Shown here in pieces: positions 55,741 through 64,000 of a stretch of 64,000 nt of DNA. The notes under the pieces were generated by a model. That model ran no database searches, was not told the DNA's origin, and worked only from the letters and a program-made list of their open reading frames with translations. The DNA is from Megamerina dolium (Eukaryota > Arthropoda > Insecta > Diptera > Megamerinidae): the NCBI GenBank assembly GCA_963854835.1, contig OY978525.1, positions 81,159,775 to 81,223,774 of the forward strand, written 5' to 3'. The position numbers were made by a program, and so were the translations under genes. Each line of letters begins with the position of its first letter. The stretch's first letter is position 1.

Positions 55741-56640
55741 ATCTTGATGGCCTCCGCGTCCTCTTTGGGATACAACACGGTTAGTACGACACCTGCACTT
55801 TCTGACTCGACAAACTTTTCTGTGCGGATAACACTCCATTTGGAATTGTCCTTCACACAGGCGTTCTGGCGCTGCAGCCTTCTGTGGATGATGTCACTGG
55901 CCACAGCATTGCCATGAGCAACAATCACCATCTTCCTCTTTGCCGACAAGGCAGTTAGGCTGTCACATTTCAGCTTTGCACCCTCCCACAAACCTGTTAG
56001 GTGCTCCACTGTCTTGCACAGCCATTGCTGATTTTTGCACCTTAGTACAAACAATTCTCCACCCTTGTCCTGCCGACAAATCCAATGTCATTGACATCGT
56101 CTTCAAGGAATTCCATGGCATCCAACAAAGATACACTGGCAAAGGCGTCTGGCGGTACTCAGATGAGTTTCGTCCAGGCACCCCTCTAGTGACAAGTCCA
56201 TGACTCCCATAACGAGGTCAGTTTCCGCTACTCGAGCGTAAGTCTTCCTCGCCTTGGTGGGCTCGCCATTTGCCTGCTCAGCCCGACGTTTAGGCGCTCT
56301 GCCAAGACCGCCACATGCGAGGCCTGTGAGTTAGATTTTCCACCCAGGTCATCACTCCCCGATGTCGGGTTTGCCGGCCCCGTCGTTCCCAGAGCTACCC
56401 TACCCGTGTTAGGCTTGGGCTTCGAGCCTCTTTTGGAACGACAGACGGCCTTTATAATTGGCCGTCCATCTCTCCGAGCACTTGCCCCTTTCGGTGCTGC
56501 GTGGAAGAATTATCAACCTTCTCAAGGGACGATTTTCCATCCTTCCCAGCATCAACCTCAATTGGCCCCTCCGTCGTCTTCGGATGAGGTTCCCTGAACC
56601 TCTTCCCCTAGTTCTCCACTTCCAAGGTCGACTCATCTTG
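55626..56640 (-). pseudogene. LINE ORF1 (nucleic-acid-binding protein)
   Basis: 55626-56054 encodes VIVAHGNAVASDIIHRRLQRQN and WSVIRTEKFVESES, like the conserved domain in ORF1 of LOA/R1-type insect LINEs (DUF4780-like). Upstream to 56640 are lysine/arginine-rich and RRRRRGQ-type frames with breaks. Confidence 0.65.
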
Positions 56641-56689
56641 CAGAAGTCCACTGAGTTGGCCCGGCTGCTCAATGGTCTTTTTGTAATTA

Positions 56690-56798
56690 TGTTCTGTTCC
56701 AACATTTCTTTTATTTGTTTTTGGATTTCCTTCTCGTGTATTTGGGGGTATCTGTAGATTTTAGAATATATAGACTGATCTGTTGTAGTTATTATTTC
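56690..56798 (-). pseudogene. GypH RT start
   Basis: Minus strand ITTTDQSIYSKIYRYP then EIQKQIKEMLEQNII, the block just before the RT fingers in 17.6/297-like elements. It joins the RT at 52497 in frame across the LINE, and the protease part at 58644 across the long-TIR element. Confidence 0.85.
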
Positions 56799-57330
56799 GG
56801 AACAAGTGCAGAATACGGACTCAGAAGGAAAAAAAAAATAAAAAATTGCCTCGGATAGAGCTTCGTTTTGTGAATATAAAAAGTAAAAAATTTGTCTCTG
56901 CAAATGCCCATACAAGGCGTGGCTCAAGGTCAAAGTTCAAAATTGAGGTCGAGATTATTCGATAGAGACGTAATTTTTTTCTATAATATGGGTATCATAA
57001 GAAAGGTTTTTTAAATACCTTTCTACTGATATACATAATTTCATACCTATTTTTTACATTTTAAAAGTTATTATCAAAACTATAAATTTGAAATTTTTTT
57101 TTTCAAAAACCAATTTTTTTTTGAAATTAAGCCTTATTTACCTATCGAAAATTTAGCACCATACTAAAGCTTGTACAATTACCTTTACAACGGTGTATAA
57201 AACATATTTTTCCAGAATTTATATGCATTTCAAAAATTGTTTTCAAGCTGATACTTCATCAAGTGTTTCCAATATGGACGGCTTTCGATACAATTACCTG
57301 CATGTCTTCAAATTCAGTATCGTAACCAAC

Positions 57331-57706
57331 AGTATTTTAGGACAAAAGCTTTTTTGATAGCCGGCCTTTGGCCGGGCGCTAAAAAAATAACCCTTATAGG
57401 CCCGACGCCGGCTTCGCAACCAACAGTATTTTAGGACAAATGCTTTTTTGATAGCCGGCCTTCGGCCGGGCGCTAAAAAAATAACCCTTATAGGCCCGAC
57501 GCTGGCTTCGCGACCAACAGTATTTTAGGACAAAAGTTTTTTTGATAGCCGGCCTTCGGCCGGGCGCTAAAAAAATAACCCTTATAGGCCCGACGCCGGC
57601 TTCGCGACCAACAGTATTTTAGGACAAAAGCTTTTTTGATAGCCGGCCTTCCGCCGGGCGCTAAAAGAATAACCCTTATAGGCCTCACGCAAGCTTTGCG
57701 ACAAAC
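57331..57706. repeat. Four-unit 94-bp GC-rich tandem repeat
   Basis: Units start AGTATTTTAGGACAAA at 57331, 57425, 57519 and 57613. Each has the palindrome GCCGGCCTTCGGCCGGGC and is far richer in GC than its surroundings. Units 1-3 are almost identical, unit 4 more diverged. The minus-strand frame through it is a by-product. Confidence 0.93.
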
Positions 57707-58300
57707 GTTTTAGCATTGAAATCTCTTTGTAATTTTTACTATTGAAATTTTATTAATTAGTTTCGATATTGTATTCACCATCAGGGTAATCTACAACGCA
57801 GGGCTCTAACGGATTGTAGAGATTACCTGCCATTTTAAAAAAGTTAGTCACTCAAATAATATATTTATTTTACACAAATTAAGTTCACTCATTTCAATTT
57901 GTATTAAAAATCCTTGCTAAAATCAAATCAAATTTGTCTTACTTGAAGCTAATTCGTAACTTTTGAAATAACGGGACTGAACAGTGTAACCTAAAATTTT
58001 TGTATTCGCAATTAACAATAATTTTGTTGGTTGCGCCAATACACAAACAATGTTGTCTTTATCAGATTAATAAAAGAATTAGTTAATTATGCTATTTCAT
58101 CCTATTTTTCCTTAATTCTTTTGTCTATGTCTACCGCTATGATTATAACTGCCTCACTATTCCTCTGTGCACATATTTGCTATAGCAAAAGTATGACCAT
58201 AAAAAAATATAAAAATTCTTTAAAACTATGTTTTATATACCATTGGAAAGGTAATCCTATGATCTTTGAAATAATATATAATTTTTGATAGGGTAATGGG
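57707..58300. other. Unique middle of the long-TIR element
   Basis: AT-rich. 58031-58288 is open for 85 codons with a hydrophobic stretch but no known motif and is likely chance. Confidence 0.4.
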
Positions 58301-58643
58301 GGACTTTTTCGAAAAAAAATCGGTTTTTACAAAATTTTTATAAAAAATTTATAATTTTCTTCATAACATTTAAAAAGTTAAAAATTCATATAAAATATTA
58401 TATACCTATGAAAAGGTATTAAAATTACCTGTGTTTTGATACCCATATTGTAGAAAAAACTTGTTTGTCTCTCGAGTAATCTCGACCTCAATTTTGAACT
58501 TTGACCTTGAACCACGCCTTGTGTGGGCATTTGCAGAGACAAATTTTTTATTTTTTATATTCACAAAACGAAGCTCTATCCGAGACAATTTTTTATTTTT
58601 TTTTTCCTTCTGAGTCCGTATTCTGCACTTATGCCATTATTTC

Positions 58644-59093
58644 ATGTTTAATTTCCTGAGTGGGACAAAGTTTATCCCCTTTTTTATAAAACAATTCATT
58701 AAATTCTTGTAATAAATGTTTAATCGATTAATTCCTTCAGGGTTTAAGTGCTCTAATTTGAAAGTTTGAATATCGATGTGTTCGAGTACACAAATTTTCT
58801 GGGTGTTGTATGGGCTGTAACTTCCAAACTATATCACCATATGATAATTAATTTTTTATCTACATCAATCTTAGCTTCAAGAGGGATGAGAAAATGTTGA
58901 CCTATTATTGCTGAATAGTGTATGCTATTGAAGTTGATCACCTTCCAAGAGAACGTGCCTGTGGCATTGAGTTCTCTTGGTATTAGAGTAATCATTTTAT
59001 GTATCACTTGATTAATTCAATTTATTGTTCGGGGTGTAGTAAGTTTTTGTGTGGGGAATGAATTCTCTAAAACATTTGGCTTAATTTTGATGG
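58644..59093 (-). pseudogene. GypH protease region
   Basis: Minus strand: HYSAIIGQHFLIPLEAKID, the retropepsin-like IIG region, and DKLCPTQEIKHEI leading to the RT start. The DTGA site itself would lie beyond 59093 and is not seen. Confidence 0.65.
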
Positions 59094-59632
59094 TGTCAGA
59101 GCACGTGCCTTAGTTTTCCAGCTGGGGAACACTCAGCCAGCCAGGGTAAACAAGAGGGCAGCGAAAAACACTTGTTGTAGATAAAATTAATGAAAATACC
59201 CTATTCGTTATATTATTCAATTGAGACTACAAATTAATAAAACTACCCTATTCGTATCCTACGCAAGCAAGAGGGGAAAGGAATGAAATGAATGAAATAT
59301 ATTTGCCTATGCTTTTTTCAATTAATTTACGTTAATTGAATTAAAGGACAGCACAAGCAAATATACAAACTTAATTATACACATCGTTATGACATGTTTT
59401 GGCATAAGTGTTTTGTAGGCTCGTTCCACCACCTGACTTGCCCACGTGTACTGGTTCGATCCCGGATCACGACATGGATTTTTATTTTTTTTAATTTATT
59501 GTTTTTATTTTTTAATTATTATTCTTTTCCTTTATTCTACTATAAATTTTATTTTAATTATTTTTATTATATTTTTTTCCCATTATTAAATTTTAATATG
59601 CATAAATTTGTAACATGAATACGCGTGTTACA
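59094..59632. mobile_element. Element I copy 2 (539 bp) in GypH
   Basis: Starts TGTCAGAGCACGTGCC and ends ACGCGTGTTACA. Shares the TTTTCCAGCTGGGG...CAGCCAGCCAGGG start and the tRNA-like block with copy 1. A-box-like TGGCATAAGTG at 59400-59410 and a perfect B box GGTTCGATCCC at 59453-59463. No clear target duplication, so a flank may be lost. Confidence 0.75.
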
Positions 59633-59880
59633 GTCTATTAGACATTTAATTTACCTATTACCAATCGTAAGGGTTGTTATGGGCAATCTGCTGGAGGAGG
59701 CACCGTGAGAAAATTTACATCCTCCTTTTCGTGCAAACTACCGATATCCATAGGTTTGAGTTGTTGTTTAGAAAAATTTGTTTGACGGGTTTGTCTGCTG
59801 TTGTGGTAAGAGTTTTCCGACGTAGTTTAATATCAATCTCTGTTGTTAGTCGTTTTTTCTGCTAAAATCTGCACTTTAAT
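59633..59880 (-). pseudogene. GypH gag C-terminal end
   Basis: Minus strand KPMDIGSLHEKEDVNFLTV, like the end of 17.6/297-type gag just before protease. Stops upstream. Confidence 0.55.
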
Positions 59881-60036
59881 TGGAGTAGTTAAAATTCTGT
59901 TGATGTGGTAAGTGCGTTTTAAGGCTGAAGAACAACAAAGCTGCCGGTGCTGATGGCCTGCCTGCCTAGTTGTTTAAAACCGGAGGCGATGAGCTGTTCG
60001 CCTGCATGCACAATCTCATAGGCAGAATATCGTCGG

Positions 60037-60420
60037 ATGAAAGCATGCCTGATGGTGGAAGGTTCAGTGTTCTCTGTCCTGTACATAAAAAAGGAGACCC
60101 CACAATTGCAGAAGTCCACAAACTACCGTGGAATACGTCTCCTGAGCATCGCATACAAGGTTCTATCGAGCGTATTGTGTGAAAGATTGAAGCTCATGCT
60201 CAACAACCTGATTGGACCTTATCAGTGTGGCTTTAAACCCACCATCGACCAAATTTTCACATTGTGCCAAATCCTGGAGAAGACCCAAGAAAAACAGATC
60301 GACACACACCAATTATTTGTTGATTATAAAGCCGCTTTCGACAGTCCGGTAAGGGATTACCTCTACGCAACAATGTCTGAGTTCGGTATTACTGCAAGCT
60401 CATTCGACTTTGTAGAATGA
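60037..60420 (+). pseudogene. RT fragment, first copy
   Basis: STNYRGIRLLSIAYKVLSS, GPYQCGFKPTIDQIFTL and FVDYKAAFDSPVRDYLY are RT fingers/palm motifs, including the first catalytic Asp region. After SFDFVE it stops; a rearranged copy of the upstream region follows. Confidence 0.8.
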
Positions 60421-60743
60421 CACTGCACACTCCCGTTGAGATTGCCCGATAATCCCAATTACAGATGATGGTGTTGATGTTCCACCACCCGACTATGACG
60501 AGGTTGAAACGGCCATTTTAAGGCTGAAGAACAACAAAGCTGCAAGTGCTGATGGCCTGCTTGCCGAGTTGTTTAAGACTGGAAGCGATGAGCTTCTTGC
60601 TCATAGTCGGATGAAAACATGCCTGATGATTGGAGGCTCAGTGTTTTCTGTCCTGTACATAAAAAAGGTGACCCCACAATCTCTGCCAACTACCGTAGAA
60701 TAAGTCTCCTGAGCATCGCATACAAGGTCCTATCGAGCGTATT

Positions 60744-62134
60744 GTGCACAATCTCATAGGCAGAATATGGTCGGATGAAAACATGCCCAATGATTGGAGG
60801 CTCAGTGTTCTCTGTCCTGTACATAAAAAAGGAGACCCCACAATCTCTGCCAACTACCATAGAATAAGTCTCCTGAGCATCGCATACAAGGTCTTATCGA
60901 GCGTATTGTGTGAAGCCCATGCTCAACAACTTGATTGGACCTTATCAGTATGGCTTTAAACCTATCATCGACCAAATTTTCACACTGCGCCAAATCCTGG
61001 AGAAGACCCAAGAAAAACAGATCGACACACACCACTTATTTGTTGATTATAAAGCCGCTTTCGACAGTCCGGTAAGGGATTACCTCTACGCAACAATGTC
61101 TGAGTTCGGTATTACTGCAAGGCTCATTCGACTTTGTAGAATGACACTGCACACTCCCGTTGAAAATTGGGAAGGACCTCTCCGCACCGTTTAATACCGA
61201 ACGGGGTTTCAGACAAGGTGATTCGTTATCGTGCGACTTCTTCAATCTTATTATGGAGAAAATAATACGAGCTGATGATCTACAACATAATGGCACTATC
61301 TTCTACAAAAGTGTCATGCTGTTAGCATATGCCGACGATATTGACATAATCGGCATGAACATACGAGCAGTCAGTGCAGCATTCTCAGAGTTGGAAAGAG
61401 AGTCGCGTCGGATGGGTCTTACGGTGAACGAGGGCAAGACGAAGTATCTAGTGTCAACAAACAAAGAGTCCCGGCGTCTTGGACAGCACGTCACTGTTGA
61501 CAACTACGCTTTTGAAGTAGTAAGGGACTTTGTCTATCTTGGAACCAGCATCAACAACTGTAATGACGTCAGACTGGAGATATTGCGAAGGATCACTATT
61601 GCAAACAGGTGCTACTTTGGGCTAAGTATTGAATTGAGAAGTCGAGCCCTCTCTCGAAAAACGAAAATTATACTCTACAAGTCTCTCATCATGCCTGTCC
61701 TAACATATGGCGCTGAAGCCTGGACAATTTCCACCTCACATGAGCGAATGCTTGGAGTTTTCTGGAGAAAAGTCCTACGCAAGATCTTTGAACCTATTTG
61801 CGTTGGTGGCGAGTACCGAATAAGGTACAACTATGAGCTGTATGAGCTGTATGCCGACACCGACATAGTTCAGCGGCTGCTTTGGCTAGGTCATTTCAAG
61901 CGAATAGAAGAACACGCTCCGGCTAAGAAGGTGTTATATTCGGAACCCTCTGGAGGACGTCGCAGAAGAGGAAGACCTAACCTCCGGTGGAAATACCAAG
62001 TACTGGAGAACCTGATGGCGCTTAGAATTTCTAACTGGCGCCAGAACAGAGAGCGAAGAACAGAGATGGCTGGCGAAGCATGTTATATTCGGCCTAAATC
62101 GATATTCGGTTGTTATGGCCACATAAGTAAGTAA
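60744..62134 (+). pseudogene. RTE-like RT, palm to C-terminus
   Basis: Third copy of the fingers region in two frames (60744-60959, 60910-61194), then 61160-62134 open for about 325 codons: RGFRQGDSLSCDFFNLIMEK, LLAYADDIDIIG (YADD), GLTVNEGKTKYLVST, thumb YLGTSINNCND, PVLTYGAEAWT and an RRRRGRPNLRWK region near the end. One frameshift near 61160-61190 separates the parts. Confidence 0.85.
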
Positions 62135-62374
62135 TGATAGTTATAAATGTCTATTACACATTTTTACCTATTTTACCTATTTTACACAATGTTACCTATT
62201 TTACCGATATCATTTATTACCAATTGTTCAACACGAATGTAGTTATTATCATTAACTAATTAAATTTCATTAAATACATTTTATTTGGTCAAATATGGTT
62301 AACAAAGTTAGTTACATGTTGATTAATAGATGTACATATATATATTTATAAGCCACATAAGTAAGTATATATAT
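62135..62374. other. AT-rich interval
   Basis: GCCACATAAGTAAGTA occurs at 62119 and again near 62352, so a short local duplication is likely. Nothing coding. Confidence 0.4.
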
Positions 62375-62926
<552 letters not shown>

Positions 62927-63094
62927 ATTGGGCGGATTGATGAAGAAGCTACGAAAAATGCAGCAGAAAAACTTTTTTTTTGAAATTGCGATCTGTCAAA
63001 CGTCAGCTGCTAAAATTCCACCCAAATTCATCGATTAGTTTATTTGTTGTAGTAGTTTGAAGTAAGAAACTTTTGTGTTTCTTGAAAAATTAAA

Positions 63095-63658
63095 AAAAGC
63101 GAATTTTGTGCAGTGATTAACCACTATTATTTGAAAGGGAAAACGACGAAAGAGACGAAAGAAAAGCTCGATAAACATTATGGTGAAGGAAGGCCAAAAG
63201 AGGTGGTTACTGAAGAAAATATCAAGAAAATCCTCGATATCGTTATGAATGATCGCCGAGTCAAGTTGCGTGAGATTGTTGAAATGGTAAACATCTCATA
63301 TGAACGTGTGTTCAACATTTTGCATGAAAATTTGCATATGAAAAAGCTATCGGCAAGATGGGTGCCGCGTTTGCTCAGTGTCGAACAAAAACCGAGTTCG
63401 AGAGACCACTTAAAGACATAAAGCGTAATCCTGTTGATATTTGGAAAGTATTATCACGCAATTTTGGATCAATTGAATGATGCCGTCAAGAAAAAACGAC
63501 CACATTTAAAGAAGAAAAAAGTGGTATTTCTTCAAGACAACGCACCGGTTCACACAGCATTAGATACGATGCTAAAATTACGTGAAATACACTTCGAATT
63601 GGTTGATCATCCACCTTATAGTCCAGATTTAGCTCCTAGTGACTTGTTGGTGGCTTAG
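63095..63658 (+). pseudogene. mariner transposase, internally deleted
   Basis: 63113-63421: YYLKGKTTKETKEKLDKHYGE (first HTH) joined directly to GRPKEVVTEENI, with about 27 residues between missing, then DRRVKLREIVEMVNIS (second HTH) and KLSARWVPRLLS. A further deletion removes the first catalytic Asp. 63434-63658 has FLQDNAPVHTA (second Asp) and HPPYSPDLAPSD (third Asp). TIRs not found. Confidence 0.88.
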
Positions 63659-63699
63659 TAATTTCGAACTCACGCTATTGAAACTCCAGGTACTAGGCA

Positions 63700-63783
63700 G
63701 TGCACACAATAAGCTGAAAAATATAGTTATATCGCACCCGATTCTACGGCGAATTATAACAGAAATGGCGCCCAACGTGGGGC
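63700..63783 (+). other. LTR end and tRNA-Lys-type primer-binding site
   Basis: TGGCGCCCAACGTGGGGC at 63766-63783 complements the 3' end of tRNA-Lys(CTT) as known for many retroelements. It follows ...TATAACA, a plausible LTR end. Element and clade unknown; the remainder lies to the right of or within 63784-64000, where no frame is visible. Confidence 0.6.
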
Positions 63784-64000
63784 CTACTACATTAATGTAG
63801 GTTCCAACACAATTTGTGTATTGTTTACTAATTTATGTCCGTCTGATTACTTTTTTGGAAAATTGGAGATATATGCTATATGACTGTATCACAATCCCTT
63901 GTACTGAATGGATATTATTATAACGTATACACATACGTGTATATGATTTTGATTATTTCGCTCGTTTAACTCGATGTTTGTGTAAGTCATTGGTATTGCA

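Larger units (their letters stand above)
52498..56676 (-). mobile_element. LOA-like LINE (4,179 bp) inserted in GypH RT
   Basis: CTTTTTGTAATTA at 52485-52497 and 56677-56689 is a 13-bp duplication. 5' end at 56676, 3' end in an ATATATTATTATT-type tail. ORF1 about 55600-56640 and ORF2 52620-55740 are broken by several frameshifts. Clade from motifs only; R1-like is the alternative. Confidence 0.88.
56799..58635. mobile_element. Long-TIR Mutator-like element (1,837 bp), ATTATTTC duplications
   Basis: Nearly perfect inverted repeats of about 200 bp (56799-57000 with 58440-58635), extending with lower identity to roughly 320 bp; ends GGAACAAGTGCAG and GGCATAAGTGCAG. ATTATTTC at 56791-56798 and 58636-58643 gives an 8-bp duplication. 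No transposase. The middle has a 94-bp tandem repeat. Long TIRs with 8-9-bp duplications point to MULE or foldback type; hAT or P types usually have short TIRs. Confidence 0.78.
59890..62134 (+). mobile_element. RTE-like LINE fragment with rearranged RT
   Basis: RT of a non-LTR element. The first half is present in three partial copies (59918-60450, 60452-60743, 60744-61150), only the last joined to the rest. Clade assignment from motifs only. No poly-A tail or duplication could be fixed at its ends. Confidence 0.8.

Noticed and set aside
57488..57688. 66-codon minus-strand protein with internal repeats
   Set aside because: It is the translation of the 94-bp tandem repeat.
57331..57706. CRISPR-like array
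   Set aside because: Units are contiguous 94-bp repeats without unique spacers, inside a eukaryotic transposon.
56799..58635. hAT or P element based on 8-bp duplication
   Set aside because: Those have short TIRs; here inverted repeats exceed 200 bp. Not fully excluded without transposase.

Overview
Window type. This is AT-rich nuclear DNA of an insect, most likely a higher fly. The transposon families (Ty3/Gypsy including errantivirus-like ones, Copia, Jockey-like, LOA-like and RTE-like LINEs, Tc1/mariner, PIF/Harbinger) and short AT-rich introns and microsatellites all fit Diptera; the species cannot be read from the sequence. I see no host protein-coding gene. Almost all of the 64 kb is transposable elements inserted into one another.

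Layout. 1-5400: copy A of a Gypsy family called GypA here (gag, pol, 3' LTR; its left end lies outside the window). 5401-15069: GypC, a decayed 17.6/297-like element on the minus strand, split by copy A, by a complete GypA copy B (7289-13172, 4-bp target duplication) and by a Harbinger MITE (13430-13948). 15070-18510: a two-unit tandem repeat, a tRNA-derived SINE, a (TA)n tract, and a Copia element without integrase lying inside a rosa-like mariner relic. 18520-39043: GypD (minus) between its own LTRs, opened by GypF (20427-35410, ATAT target duplications). The 5' LTR of GypF holds GypA copy E (29922-35010), which itself holds element I (32845-34085). GypD also carries a Tc1 element (36638-38287).

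39260-43340: Harbinger element K with a second Harbinger element, L, inside its transposase and a SINE near its right terminus. 43340-45349: a relic with a MADF-type ORF and a MITE-like right end. 45536-46600: 5'-truncated Jockey-like LINE. 46871-49383: deleted GypA copy G (minus). 50270-59870: GypH (minus, gag/PR/RT/RNase H/IN and an env-like remnant), opened by a LOA-like LINE (52498-56676), a long-TIR Mutator-like element (56799-58635) and a second element I (59094-59632). 59890-62134: RTE-like LINE with a rearranged reverse transcriptase region. 62375-62788: solo GypA LTR. 62789-63660: (TA)n and a deleted mariner. 63700-64000: the edge of another LTR element with a tRNA-Lys-type primer-binding site.

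How the parts relate. Each intact insertion has target duplications of the length expected for its superfamily, and for GypF, Tc1, MITE 1, L and the LOA-like LINE the host element's reading frame continues across the insertion point. The order of events can therefore be read directly. GypA is the youngest family: copy B has LTRs that look identical and copy A has an open pol frame. GypD, GypC, GypH and the mariner fragments are old.
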